DNA of 64,000 nt from Moritella marina ATCC 15381 (GCF_008931805.1 NZ_CP044399.1:620001-684000), one strand, 5' to 3'. Shown: positions 53,655 through 63,258, numbered from the stretch's first letter. Notes: a model not told the origin generated them from the letters alone. Translations and numbers: made by a program.

Positions 53655-56048
53655 ATGTCTCGCTCTGTTTTTGTTGTTTTGTTTGTATTGCTATCTGGTT
53701 GTGCTGCGGCTGTCGTGGCTAACTATGATGTCATGTATGGTACTGAAGAAGTACAGGAGCGAACGGTATCCCCGAAAACCCCTCAGGCTGCAACTTATCT
53801 TAACGAAGTACAACCTTTGCTTAATCAACGCTGTGTGGTCTGCCATGGTTGTTACGATGCACCTTGCCAATTAAAGCTAACGTCACCCGAAGGCATTGAG
53901 CGTGGCCTAAGTAAATCATTGATACACAGTGGTTCGCGTTTATTAGCAATCCCGCCGACACGATTATATGAAGATGCGACCTCGACTCAGGCATGGCGTG
54001 AGCAAGGTTTTTCTGCGGTATTGAATGAGCGTAAGCAAGTCGAAGAAGCGAATTTGATGGCGAGTGTGCTGTATCGTTCATTAGCATTAAAACAGCACGA
54101 TACATCACGTAATGAATTAAGTGGTGAATCGGTTTCAGCTAAAGTATTACCTGAAAGTTATGATTTTTCCCTTAACCGAGAGCAGCAATGTAGCGCCATC
54201 GGTGAGTTTGATGATTATGCATTACAACATCCTGAAGGAGGGATGCCGTATGGTCTGCCAGCTCTTAGCAATCGTGAATTCAAACTATTAACGTCTTGGT
54301 TGTCAGGCGGGGCTAAAATGGCACCTTTGCCTGCGCTTTCTGCTGAGCACCTTGCGAAAGTGACACACTGGGAACAATGGCTGAATAAAAGCACATTGAA
54401 AAGTCAGTTGGTGAGTCGTTATATTTATGAGCATTTGTTTCTATCACACCTTTATTTTAGTGAGTTAGACACGACTTATTTTAAATTAGTACGCTCGAAA
54501 ACCCCACCGGGTATGCCAATCGAGATTATTGCCACACGACGCCCTTATGACGATCCAAAAACAGCGCGTGTTTATTATCGCTTGCAGCGTGAACGTGAAA
54601 CTATTTTAGCTAAAACACATTTACCTTATGCGCTAAACCCTGCACGTATGGCGACATTTAAAGAGATTTTTGAACAACCACAATATGAAGTCGACAGCTT
54701 ACCAAGCTACAAACCGCAAGTTGCCTCGAATCCATTTATCACCTTTGAAGCAATACCAGCGCAATCGCGTTACCAGTTTATGTTACAAGAAGCGCAAAAT
54801 ACCATTATGGGCTTTATTAAAGGGCCTGTTTGCCGTGGGCAAATTGCAGTGAATGTGATTGATGATCATTTTTGGGTGTTCTTTGTTACGCGTAAAGCAC
54901 AAGCGGGACTCAATAGTGATAATTTTCTTTCTGAACAGAAAGCGCATTTACGGTTACCCGCAGAATCAGAAAGTAACGCGGGTGTTGTTGTCACTTGGTA
55001 TCAATATTCACAAGCGCAAAAAGAATATTTACAAGCCAAGAAGCGCAAAGTTAATCAGTTGTTTAATCAAGAGTCATTATTGGATTTACATTTAGTTTGG
55101 AATGGTGACAACCTCACGTCTACGAGTCAAAACCCGCAAGGAAATGACAATGCGGCATTGACTATCTTTCGTCATTTTGACAGTGCGACTGTGGTAAAGG
55201 GGCTTGTGGGTCAAGCGCCTAAAACAGCTTGGTTAATCGATTATCCTTTGCTAGAGCGTATCCACTATTTATTGGTCGCTGGATTTGATGTGTATGGTAA
55301 TGTTGGCCATCAATTAAATACGCGTTTGTATATGGACTTTCTACGTATGGAAGCTGAATTTAACTTTTTAAATCTACTACCGAAAGAAATTCGTCAGCAA
55401 GAACATGATTATTGGTATCGTGATGAAGGGATTAATTTAAAACAGTATTTAGAAGAGAGTGATCACTTTGTTGGCAAAGACAGCAATATTTATTACCAGA
55501 CTCAAGATCATAAACTAGAGCTATTCGGGCTGTTGAAACAGCATCTTGCGAAGGTACTACCAACACAATATGCACTCGCGCAGGAGGGGACACCCGCGAA
55601 AGAAGTGGCATTAATGCAGGTACTGATGGCGCTGGTGGGTAAACCTGTTAATCAGCTGCCGGAAACGGCGATACTATTGGTGAGTGATGGTGATAAGAAA
55701 CGTGTTTATAGTTTAGTTAAAAACGTGGCGCACAGTAATATGTCCAGTTTATTGGATGAAGAATCGAACCTCTTACCGGCAGAGGATACGCTAACGGTGG
55801 TGAGTGGTATTATTGGTGATTATCCAAGCGTGTATTTAACGGTTGATGCTGCACAACTACCGACATTTGTTGCCCGGTTAGCAGCGATGCAAACCGCCAC
55901 AGATTATAGTGCTTGGCTAGACGATTATGGTGTGAGACGCTCAGATCCTCGATTTTGGCCGCACAGTGATACCATTCAAACTCTTAATCAACAGCTACAG
56001 CCTATTAACGCAGGTTTACTGGATTATAATCGCTTACAAAATAGGTAA
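53655..56048 (+). CDS. cti: Fatty acid cis/trans isomerase
   Basis: Periplasmic heme enzyme of 797 residues that converts cis-unsaturated phospholipid acyl chains to trans without reduction, stiffening membranes under solvent or heat stress. The N-terminus has a signal with lipobox-like LLSGC (about residue 16), then the cytochrome c-type heme site QRCVVCHGC (CxxCH at about 60-64). Further family features include GSRLLAIPPTRL, HPEGGMPYGLP and GNVGHQLNTRLYMDFLRMEAE. The AAAGGATTC ribosome site is clear. Length is normal for Cti. It lies about 120 bases before the lipoprotein of the polyamine-type island but need not belong to it. Confidence 0.92.
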   Translation: MSRSVFVVLFVLLSGCAAAVVANYDVMYGTEEVQERTVSPKTPQAATYLNEVQPLLNQRCVVCHGCYDAPCQLKLTSPEGIERGLSKSLIHSGSRLLAIPPTRLYEDATSTQAWREQGFSAVLNERKQVEEANLMASVLYRSLALKQHDTSRNELSGESVSAKVLPESYDFSLNREQQCSAIGEFDDYALQHPEGGMPYGLPALSNREFKLLTSWLSGGAKMAPLPALSAEHLAKVTHWEQWLNKSTLKSQLVSRYIYEHLFLSHLYFSELDTTYFKLVRSKTPPGMPIEIIATRRPYDDPKTARVYYRLQRERETILAKTHLPYALNPARMATFKEIFEQPQYEVDSLPSYKPQVASNPFITFEAIPAQSRYQFMLQEAQNTIMGFIKGPVCRGQIAVNVIDDHFWVFFVTRKAQAGLNSDNFLSEQKAHLRLPAESESNAGVVVTWYQYSQAQKEYLQAKKRKVNQLFNQESLLDLHLVWNGDNLTSTSQNPQGNDNAALTIFRHFDSATVVKGLVGQAPKTAWLIDYPLLERIHYLLVAGFDVYGNVGHQLNTRLYMDFLRMEAEFNFLNLLPKEIRQQEHDYWYRDEGINLKQYLEESDHFVGKDSNIYYQTQDHKLELFGLLKQHLAKVLPTQYALAQEGTPAKEVALMQVLMALVGKPVNQLPETAILLVSDGDKKRVYSLVKNVAHSNMSSLLDEESNLLPAEDTLTVVSGIIGDYPSVYLTVDAAQLPTFVARLAAMQTATDYSAWLDDYGVRRSDPRFWPHSDTIQTLNQQLQPINAGLLDYNRLQNR

Positions 56049-56166
56049 CTTACACTGTTATAACCAATTGATTTTTTGATGCTTAAAACGTACAGTAACG
56101 GGATATTAAAAAGCCAGAAGATGGCGTAATTATATTAAAATAGGCGGGCAAGATAGGTGGCCATTT

Positions 56167-57144
56167 ATGTCAATGATTAAACCATGGAAGTTAATAAGTC
56201 TGTTATTTATTTTACAGCTGTTAGCTGGTTGTGAATCAAAATTAGAACAAACACAAAAGACAATTACGCAGCAAGTGCTCACTACAGAGCAATCAATTGA
56301 TCGACTTGGCAGTGCAATTGAAACGGGCTCGATCCGTAATGCAAGGTTGTTATCTGAATATGCGCAAGTTCTAAAACAACAAAAGCCAGAACTCACGCGT
56401 ATTGCTAATTTGATTGCAGAGGATGCAACGCGTAAGGGGCCTTTATATGAAAACCTGGCGATGCGACTAAATGATGTGCGAGCTGAAACGGTCACACTCG
56501 ATAATGCGGGTTTATTACTGGATGAATTGACGCGTATTAACGAGGCATCTAAACAAAGCTTATTTAATGATGCGTTAACAGATCCAATTAATGTGCTTGC
56601 AGATATGTCTGACGGTCAACTTGCGCGTGTTGGCGCAATTAGCCAATACGCTGAACAAAGCAGTGGTGACGGTACTGATTATGGCGCTGGTAGCCAGATG
56701 GTCGGTAACCCTAATTACGGTAATTGGCAAAGTGGCAGTAACGGCACAAGTTTCTGGCAGTGGTATGGTATGTATCGCATGTTGGGGGATTTAACGGGCC
56801 GTGTCGGTTATTCTAATTGGAGCCAAAATCGCCGTTATAGCTATTACAATGACTATGGTCGTTCACGTTATACCAGCCCTAAACAAAGCGTCAAGCAAGC
56901 GGCAGTTGAAACTAAAACACGCAAATCATTTCAACGTAAAGGGCAATCGTTTAGTTCACCTTATGCGAAGACACGCTCGGGTTCTGCTGGGTTGAGTCGT
57001 TCAAGTTATACGCCGACTAAAACGACGAGTAGTTATTCTAAACCGAAGAAATCGTTTACCAGTACGAATAAAGCGAGCAGTAAGACCGGATCATTTAGAA
57101 ATAGTGGTAGCCGTACATCGCGTGGTGTCAGCCGCGGTAAATAG
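56167..57144 (+). CDS. Lipoprotein with Gly/Tyr/Trp-rich middle and basic Ser/Thr-rich tail
   Basis: Predicted lipoprotein of 325 residues. The lipobox is LLAGC with Cys22. Residues 22-170 form helical, Gln/Leu-rich segments (TTEQSIDRLGSAIETGS). The middle (about 175-240) is Gly-, Asn-, Tyr- and Trp-rich (NPNYGNWQSGSNGTSFWQWY). The last 85 residues are basic and Ser/Thr-rich, probably disordered, ending SGSRTSRGVSRGK. The middle and tail resemble the arrangement of E. coli YjfM-type (DUF1190) lipoproteins, which sit next to DUF350 proteins as here. I suspect it is the substrate of a modifying system; that is inference. It is followed after 41 bases by the DUF350 gene. Confidence 0.65.
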   Translation: MSMIKPWKLISLLFILQLLAGCESKLEQTQKTITQQVLTTEQSIDRLGSAIETGSIRNARLLSEYAQVLKQQKPELTRIANLIAEDATRKGPLYENLAMRLNDVRAETVTLDNAGLLLDELTRINEASKQSLFNDALTDPINVLADMSDGQLARVGAISQYAEQSSGDGTDYGAGSQMVGNPNYGNWQSGSNGTSFWQWYGMYRMLGDLTGRVGYSNWSQNRRYSYYNDYGRSRYTSPKQSVKQAAVETKTRKSFQRKGQSFSSPYAKTRSGSAGLSRSSYTPTKTTSSYSKPKKSFTSTNKASSKTGSFRNSGSRTSRGVSRGK

Positions 57145-57185
57145 CCGCTTTGCACAAATAAAAGAACAAGTTATGGAGATTAAGT

Positions 57186-58076
57186 ATGTACGAGTTTGAT
57201 GGATTGACGATGTGGACAACACAAGCACTGGTTATTGATTTTACAATCATTATTGCGTTATTTGTGAGTTTAAAAATGATCAAAGGCTGGGTATCAAATT
57301 TACACGCCAATGATGAAATTGCTAAACGCGACAACTTTGCCTTTGGTATTAGTTTCGCTGCTGGTTTAGCTGGCTTGGCCATTGTATTAACTGGCGTGAG
57401 TAGCGGTGACTTTGCAGATTCATTATTTGAAGAAGCAACACAAATGACAGGTTATGGTTTATTAGCTATTGCGCTAATAAAGGCAGGACATTTTTTCCAA
57501 GACAAAGTGACACTGCAAAAAGTTAGCCTGCATGACGAAATCGTCAAAGGCAACGTAACCGCGGCATTTGTTGACTTTGGGCATGTAGTAACGGTCGCGA
57601 TTGTTGTGCGTTCTGCACTGATTTGGGTGTTAACAGAAGGGTGGCATGGACTACCTGTTGTGATTGCTGCGTTTGTTGTTGCCAATATCATTATGTTGTT
57701 AGTCAGTAAATACCGTGTGAGTTTGTTCAAGCGAACAGGTGATTGCCTACAACAACTTATCTTAGATGATAACTTGGCTGTTGGTATCCGCTACTCTGGT
57801 TTCTTAATCGGTTCTGGCTTAGCGATCACTGCTGCCACTGGTCTTGCACCATACGCCGCAGATAATATCACGCTTAGTCTGACATATTGGGCATTTTCAG
57901 CAGTGATCAGTGTGGCTATTTTCGCTGTATTGCAGTTAATTACGATTAAAGTGATCTTGTCTGGTGTTGATATTGCAGATGAAGTTATCCGCCAAAAGAA
58001 CATTGGTGTTGCAGTGATCTCGGCAACGATATCATTTTCAATTGGTCTAACAATGGCCACCTTACTTGGTAGCTAA
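57186..58076 (+). CDS. Duplicated DUF350 membrane protein
   Basis: Membrane protein of 296 residues with about eight helices from two tandem DUF350 units. Repeat evidence: RDNFAFGISFAAGLAGLAIVL in the first half corresponds to DDNLAVGIRYSGFLIGSGLA in the second, and LHDEIVKGNVTAAFVDFG to IADEVIRQKNIGVAVISATI. DUF350 proteins (YjfL in E. coli) are small integral membrane proteins of unknown role, often near polyamine or ATP-grasp genes. It lies between the lipoprotein gene (41 bases) and the aminopropyltransferase gene (161 bases, with a terminator-like hairpin). A role as membrane partner of the modifying enzymes is inference. Confidence 0.88.
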   Translation: MYEFDGLTMWTTQALVIDFTIIIALFVSLKMIKGWVSNLHANDEIAKRDNFAFGISFAAGLAGLAIVLTGVSSGDFADSLFEEATQMTGYGLLAIALIKAGHFFQDKVTLQKVSLHDEIVKGNVTAAFVDFGHVVTVAIVVRSALIWVLTEGWHGLPVVIAAFVVANIIMLLVSKYRVSLFKRTGDCLQQLILDDNLAVGIRYSGFLIGSGLAITAATGLAPYAADNITLSLTYWAFSAVISVAIFAVLQLITIKVILSGVDIADEVIRQKNIGVAVISATISFSIGLTMATLLGS

Positions 58077-58116
58077 TGCCCTATAAGGTAATCATTTTAT
58101 CTAAGTCATAGCTATG

Positions 58117-58180
58117 GCTCAAACTCGATAATATCAGCTAGTTCTTATTACTGGTGGATATTACTGAGTTTGGGCTTTTT
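58117..58180 (+). terminator. Terminator-like hairpin between DUF350 and SpeE-like genes
   Basis: GCTCAAACTCGATAATATC (58117-58135) pairs with GATATTACTGAGTTTGGGC (58157-58175), one mismatch and two wobble pairs, followed by TTTTT. It may reduce read-through into the SpeE-like gene, so that gene may have its own promoter. Confidence 0.8.
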
Positions 58181-58237
58181 AAGTTTTAATCTCGACTTCA
58201 TCTCTTAAAATCTAACTTAAACTACAGTAGGCATTGT

Positions 58238-59986
58238 GTGGAATCCTCAGTTGTAAATAGCGATAGTAAAACCCAACAAGCCCGTCAGCGTAAACGTTCA
58301 TTGTGGTTTCACGATGCGTTGTTAATTTCGGTTATGATTATTCTTGCTGGTTGCGGCCTGATCTATGAATATTTGCTGTCGCATTATGCGGGCAGGGTAT
58401 TAGGCTCGGTTGAAAGTGCGATCTATGCGATGATCGGTACCATGATTGTCGCTATGGGGATCGGTGCATTTATGGCGCGTTGGTTTAAAGACGCCTTTAC
58501 TGCATTTGCTTGGTTAGAAGCTTTGATTGCGTTAATCGGTATGAGCTGTATTTTGATTATTTCAGCGATGATAGCCTTAAGTTATAGCTTGCCACAGTTA
58601 TTATCGGCGACGTTCAATTTACCCAGTAATGTCGTGCTGGATGGTTACCTACCACAACAGCTCGAAAAAATAGCCAAATTCATGCCTTATGTATTTGGCT
58701 TAATATTGGGGATTTTTATTGGTATGGAGATCCCGTTGATTGCCCGAGTTCGTCAACAGGTTTACGGTCGATTTTTAGAGAATAACGCCGGTACTATCTA
58801 CGGCGCTGATTATATTGGTGCGGGTATTGGCGCGGCTATTTGGGTGTTGATCATGCTGTCTTTACCGATCATGGAAGCGGCTGCATGGACGGCGTTATTT
58901 AATATTGTTGCTGGTTTAGCATTTTTATGGCGCTATCAAGACAAGATACGCTGGGCGAAGTTGTTATTTGTCTGTCATTTATTATTGGTGGCATTATTTG
59001 CGATTATTCTTACGTTAGGCACTGGTTGGCTGGCGCAATTAAGCAGTGTGTTGTACAAAGACAAAGTGATTTATTCACAATCGACAAAGTATCAACATGT
59101 GGTGGTGACGGAACGTTATTTAAAAAATCACGCTGAACCGGTGACAGACTTGTTCATCAACGGGCATTTACAATTTTCCAGTGTTGATGAGCAGCTATAC
59201 CATGACTTGTTAGTGTATCCGGCAATGATGGCGTCTAATCGTCATGATAAGGTGCTGATTATTGGTGGTGGGGACGGTTTAGCGTTACGTAATGTATTGC
59301 GCTGGCCTGTTGAAGCCGTCACTTTAGTGGATTTAGATGCTGAATTACTGGCTTTGTTTGGAGCTAATACCGTTGACTACGCTGCGCCTGAAACGATTAA
59401 ACAACGTATGTTGCGATTAAACGAAGCGTCATTACGGGATCCGCGCTTAACCCTGTTTGCTACCGATGCATTTATACAAGTTGAAAAGCTACTGGATGAA
59501 GGGGTTAAATTTGATACCATCATTATTGATTTACCTGATCCAAATCACCCCGATTTGAATAAGCTTTACAGCGATTATTTTTATAATCAAGTACGTCAAT
59601 TACTCGCGGCAGATGGTGCATTAGCAATACAATCGACATCACCTTATCATGCACAAAAGGCGTTCTTGAGTATTGGTAAAACAGTCAAAGAGGCTGGTTT
59701 TTTACATGTAGAGCAGTACCAACGTAATATACCGTCATTTGGTCAGTGGGGCTGGACGATCGCAACAACACGCGGTAAATCGGCAAGTAAACGTATCAGT
59801 GATATGGATCATTTACCTGTACCGTCGAATTGGCTGAATAAACAATTTTTGCTGGCGTCGTTTGTTTTTCCCGGTAATTTTTATGACAAAATGGACGAGA
59901 TTGAGATTAATCGATTAGGTTCTGGCGTCTTGTATGATTATAATCGTGCGGCGTGGCAAACTGAGTCAGAACTATATAAGAACTAG
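58238..59986 (+). CDS. Membrane-anchored spermidine-synthase-like aminopropyltransferase
   Basis: Fusion of 582 residues. The N-terminal half (about 24-265) is a set of about seven membrane helices (ALLISVMIILAGCGLIYEYL onward). The C-terminal half (about 275-560) is a class I methyltransferase-like spermidine synthase fold: ISIYSQSTKYQHVVV-type entry, the cofactor loop IIGGGDGLALRNVL, VTLVDLDAEL and the substrate loop IIIDLPDPNHPDLNKLYS. Soluble SpeE enzymes have about 290 residues, so half of this protein is extra. The start is GTG at 58238. The donor would be decarboxylated SAM made by the SpeD-like gene downstream; the acceptor is unknown and may be membrane-associated. Confidence 0.88.
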   Translation: MESSVVNSDSKTQQARQRKRSLWFHDALLISVMIILAGCGLIYEYLLSHYAGRVLGSVESAIYAMIGTMIVAMGIGAFMARWFKDAFTAFAWLEALIALIGMSCILIISAMIALSYSLPQLLSATFNLPSNVVLDGYLPQQLEKIAKFMPYVFGLILGIFIGMEIPLIARVRQQVYGRFLENNAGTIYGADYIGAGIGAAIWVLIMLSLPIMEAAAWTALFNIVAGLAFLWRYQDKIRWAKLLFVCHLLLVALFAIILTLGTGWLAQLSSVLYKDKVIYSQSTKYQHVVVTERYLKNHAEPVTDLFINGHLQFSSVDEQLYHDLLVYPAMMASNRHDKVLIIGGGDGLALRNVLRWPVEAVTLVDLDAELLALFGANTVDYAAPETIKQRMLRLNEASLRDPRLTLFATDAFIQVEKLLDEGVKFDTIIIDLPDPNHPDLNKLYSDYFYNQVRQLLAADGALAIQSTSPYHAQKAFLSIGKTVKEAGFLHVEQYQRNIPSFGQWGWTIATTRGKSASKRISDMDHLPVPSNWLNKQFLLASFVFPGNFYDKMDEIEINRLGSGVLYDYNRAAWQTESELYKN

Positions 59987-60067
59987 TTATGGTGGTAGTG
60001 ACAGTGGGTATTGATGAATACCCACTGGTTATGTTGTTTTAGTGTCATGTGAATAAGTGAAATAACG

Positions 60068-60379
60068 ATGGAAGCAAAAATATATAATCAACGCTGGTGG
60101 CTAAACTGTTGTGATAGTGAAGCACTTAAAGGTGTGATTTCAGTTGGTCTTGAGCAGGCCGGTTTTAGCGTATTAAACTTTGTTGAGCATTATTTTCAAC
60201 CACAGGGTTATACTTCGCTGTGGTTGTTAGCTGAAAGTCATGCTGCTGTGCATACCTTTCCAGAAGAAGATAAAGCTTATGTGGAATTATCAAGTTGTTC
60301 AGCGACGTTATTGGCCAGCTTTGATACACATTTGCAAGCCGCTGCTCAGCAGCTGGATTGGCAAGTGACGGCTAAATAG
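60068..60379 (+). CDS. Short S-adenosylmethionine decarboxylase (SpeD, class 1b-like)
   Basis: Pyruvoyl enzyme of 103 residues, somewhat shorter than bacterial class 1b SpeD (about 115-130). The self-processing Ser lies in LLAESHAAVHTFPEE (Ser57), with His62 and Cys77 at +5 and +20, the same spacing as the catalytic residues in Thermotoga SpeD. It yields decarboxylated SAM, the aminopropyl donor. It lies 81 bases after the SpeE-like gene. The catalytic set appears complete. Whether the product feeds ordinary spermidine or a dedicated membrane reaction is open. Confidence 0.85.
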   Translation: MEAKIYNQRWWLNCCDSEALKGVISVGLEQAGFSVLNFVEHYFQPQGYTSLWLLAESHAAVHTFPEEDKAYVELSSCSATLLASFDTHLQAAAQQLDWQVTAK

Positions 60380-60434
60380 GCTCATCAATTCAGTACAATG
60401 TCCAAGTCAAGCCAGCAATGAGCAAGAAGCAGCT

Positions 60435-61202
60435 TTAAGCAAACAGTAGCTTCAAGCTCATGGCAATAGACATAGTCACCATCAAGGGTTTAATTATTTT
60501 GACGCCTTTTGATAGTACCAAACGAGAGCCAAGTGTTGCCCCTAGCGCTTGGCCAACTAACATAATGCCACCAAGTGCCCACAATACCTTCCCACCTAAT
60601 GCAAAGAACAACAGTGATGCAATATTGGTGGCAAAGTTTAATACTTTAGCGTGCGCCGTTGCTTTAGCTAAACCAAACCCAGCGAGAGATACGAATGCTA
60701 GGGCAAAGAAACTGCCTGTACCAGGGCCAAAGAACCCATCATATAATCCAATGCCAAATGCCGCTGTAATAGCGAACAGTGTTGGTGTGAGTAACTGATG
60801 TTTATCTTCATCCGTTATCTGTTTAGAGAATAAGAAATAGCCACCAATAGCGAGTATGAGAAAGGGTAAGATAACTTCTAGAATACTTGGGTCTATCGAT
60901 TGGATGGCAATACTACCTAACGCGGAACCGATAAAGGTGCAGCCAATAGCGAACTTCATTTTCTTTATATCGACCATGCCTTTACGAATAAAATAAAAAC
61001 TGGCAAAGAAGCTACCGCCGCAGGCTTGCAGTTTGTTGGTTGCCAGCGCAGTAGCGGGAGGTAATCCAACCCATAATAATGCTGGAATAGTCAGTAAACC
61101 ACCACCGCCAGCAATGGCATCAATGAATCCAGCCACGACGGCCACTAAAAATAATAGCCCAACAATTTCTGTTGAAAGTTGTAATGACATATCGAAAATC
61201 AT
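60435..61202 (-). CDS. yfcA: TSUP-family membrane permease, YfcA type
   Basis: Membrane protein of 255 residues with about seven to eight helices, of the TauE/SafE family. It matches E. coli YfcA along its length: AGFIDAIAGGGGLLTIPALL, ATNKLQACGGS, YDGFFGPGTGSFFALAFVSL, AKATAHAKVLN and LGSRLVLSKGVKI. Family members are proposed exporters of sulfur-containing anions; the substrate of YfcA is not known. It is divergent from the LysR gene at 61346, with a palindromic site between them, so it is probably that regulator's target. Confidence 0.9.
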   Translation of the reverse strand: MIFDMSLQLSTEIVGLLFLVAVVAGFIDAIAGGGGLLTIPALLWVGLPPATALATNKLQACGGSFFASFYFIRKGMVDIKKMKFAIGCTFIGSALGSIAIQSIDPSILEVILPFLILAIGGYFLFSKQITDEDKHQLLTPTLFAITAAFGIGLYDGFFGPGTGSFFALAFVSLAGFGLAKATAHAKVLNFATNIASLLFFALGGKVLWALGGIMLVGQALGATLGSRLVLSKGVKIIKPLMVTMSIAMSLKLLFA

Positions 61203-61283
61203 AATGCTCTGTTCCTGCGTAATGTGAGGGGCTATTTAATCTTCTTTACAGATGTAATGCAAAGGAGTTATCTTCTTTATAGT

Positions 61284-61298
61284 GTGAGTTAAACTCAC
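61284..61298. promoter_or_regulatory. Palindrome between yfcA and the LysR gene
   Basis: GTGAGTTAAACTCAC is a perfect 7-1-7 inverted repeat, extended outward by partial AG/CT symmetry. It contains the T-N11-A type spacing used by LysR proteins and lies 82 bp from yfcA and 48 bp from the regulator start. Confidence 0.7.
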
Positions 61299-61345
61299 GC
61301 TATTCTGATTTGTATTCTTATTCTTTATTTAAAATGAGTATTGCT

Positions 61346-62230
61346 ATGTACCCTAATTTACCGCCATTAAATGCCATGCGTGCTTTTGAATCCGCTGCGA
61401 GAAATGTGAGTTTTACGCTAGCTGCGAAAGAACTGTTCGTGACCCATGGCGCGGTGAGTAAGCAGGTGAAGATATTAGAGCAATATCTAGGGGTTAATTT
61501 GTTTATTCGTCAGCACCGCAAGTTAGTGCTTACTGAAGAGGCAAAGCCTTATTTAATTAAGATTCAGAGCGCGCTGCAAACGATTAATGGCGCGACACAA
61601 GAACTTATATCTCAACCGCAGTTGGCTCAACGTATCGCTATTAATGTATTACCGAGTTTAACTATTAGCTGGTTAATTCCGAGCCTAGAAGGCTTTAAAA
61701 TCAGTAATCCTAATTTGTTTGTTGATCTATCGATAGGCGATTTTGCGATTGATTTTAGCCAACATCACTATGATATTGCCATACGCAGCGCCACTAAAAA
61801 ACCACTGGGTTGTAATGTCCTTAAACTCATGGATGAAGATCTGTGTTTGGTGTGTTCACCGCAACTGGCTAAACAAATGACCTCACTGCAAGATATCAAC
61901 AAGATGACGCTGTTAGAGCATACTTCGCGACCTGGGTTATGGCGTTTTTGGGGCGATGATATCGGCGTTGCAATCACCACGGATAATAAATTTGGTATGG
62001 AGCATTTTTATATGCTCAGCCAAGCGGCGGTAAGCAGTATGGGCGTGGCACTTATTCCACGGTTTTTTGTTAGTCAGCAATTAGCCGATGGTAGCTTAGT
62101 CATTCCATTTTCAGCGGGTTTTGTCAGTCCCTACAGCTATTATTTACTGACGCCCACAGCCAGTCCATTACCACTGAAAGTGCAGACTTTCATTGACTGG
62201 CTATTACCCTTGTTTACACCCTATCGATAA
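61346..62230 (+). CDS. LysR-family regulator, GcvA-like
   Basis: Regulator of 294 residues. I start at the ATG at 61346 (MYPNLPPLNAMRAFESAARN), the form that aligns with GcvA-type LysR proteins and has a GAG site upstream; a TTG frame extends to 61310. The helix-turn-helix is FTLAAKELFVTHGAVSKQVK. The effector domain has DIAIRSATKKP and ALIPRFFVSQQL. It is divergent from yfcA and shares with it the palindrome GTGAGTTAAACTCAC, so autoregulation and control of yfcA are likely. The effector is unknown. Confidence 0.88.
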   Translation: MYPNLPPLNAMRAFESAARNVSFTLAAKELFVTHGAVSKQVKILEQYLGVNLFIRQHRKLVLTEEAKPYLIKIQSALQTINGATQELISQPQLAQRIAINVLPSLTISWLIPSLEGFKISNPNLFVDLSIGDFAIDFSQHHYDIAIRSATKKPLGCNVLKLMDEDLCLVCSPQLAKQMTSLQDINKMTLLEHTSRPGLWRFWGDDIGVAITTDNKFGMEHFYMLSQAAVSSMGVALIPRFFVSQQLADGSLVIPFSAGFVSPYSYYLLTPTASPLPLKVQTFIDWLLPLFTPYR

Positions 62231-62274
62231 GCTATTCAGGTGTCACGATTAGTATTTAATGATTAAAAGTGAGC

Positions 62275-63258
62275 TCAGCGGCGAATGATTTTACGTGATA
62301 CCACTTCAATACCAGGTTGATTGCGACGGTTCGCCGCATTAAGCGCCATTTTTAATGCATGTTGTGCAATCAACTCAAACTGTTGTGGTAAAGATTGGAT
62401 CTTACTGGGTAAGAAATCCAATAATCGATTATCACCAAAGGTCGCGAGTTTAGTGCTGGCCATTAAGCTTGGGTTACGTATCAAGCAATCGAGCACTCCT
62501 TCAAATAAGGTATAAGAGGTTGCTAAAATTGCATCGGGGAATGTACCGTTATCAATCCATTGTTGTACTTGGGCTTGCCCTTGTTGCTGACTAAAGTGGT
62601 CGCCATACGCCGTCAACAGTTTAACGTCGTGTTTATGTTGGTTGATGGCTGATAAGAAACCTTGTTCACGCTCTTTGGATATACCCAATTCAGGCACAGC
62701 GCCGACTAAACCAATAGAGTTGATATCGTTTTCGAGTAAAGCTTGTGTGAGTTCATAGGCACCGTCTAAATCTTCACTGATGACACAAGCAAAAATTTCA
62801 TCATCCATCGCGCGATCAAGCCCTATGACTGGCACGCCATTAGCTTGTACAGTGCGATAATAGCTGTGGTCAGCGGGCAGGGAGCTTGCGACGAGCAAAG
62901 CATCGATACGGCGACTAAGCAAAGTTTCTGCAACTTTCATCTCGGTATCAGGATCATCGTCAGAGCATGAAATGATGACTTGGTAACCAGCTTTTCGCGC
63001 ATCACGTTCAAGTAATTTGGCTAATTTAGCATAACTACTATTCTCTAAATCAGGAATGATCAAACCAAGTGAACGGTTACTGCCACCGCGTAATGATTGC
63101 GCTGCATGATCAGGGCGATAATTATACTCATTTACCACCGCCATTACTTTTTGCTGAGTTTTTTCACTAATGCGGTACTTACTGGCTTTGCCGTTAATCA
63201 CATAACTGGCAGTGGTACGTGATACACCTGCTAGTTTGGCTATTTCATCTAATGTCAT
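62275..63258 (-). CDS. cra: Catabolite repressor/activator Cra (FruR)
   Basis: LacI-family regulator of 327 residues. The N-terminal HTH (MTLDEIAKLAGVSRTTASYV) and hinge (RISEKTQQKVMAVVNEYNYR) closely match E. coli Cra. The effector domain shows GLIIPDLENSSYAKLAKLLE, ISCSDDDPDTEMK and LATFGDNRLLDFL. Cra responds to fructose 1-phosphate (and fructose 1,6-bisphosphate) and regulates fruBKA and central carbon genes. The gene is divergent from fruB, with two Cra operators in between. Confidence 0.95.
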   Translation of the reverse strand: MTLDEIAKLAGVSRTTASYVINGKASKYRISEKTQQKVMAVVNEYNYRPDHAAQSLRGGSNRSLGLIIPDLENSSYAKLAKLLERDARKAGYQVIISCSDDDPDTEMKVAETLLSRRIDALLVASSLPADHSYYRTVQANGVPVIGLDRAMDDEIFACVISEDLDGAYELTQALLENDINSIGLVGAVPELGISKEREQGFLSAINQHKHDVKLLTAYGDHFSQQQGQAQVQQWIDNGTFPDAILATSYTLFEGVLDCLIRNPSLMASTKLATFGDNRLLDFLPSKIQSLPQQFELIAQHALKMALNAANRRNQPGIEVVSRKIIRR

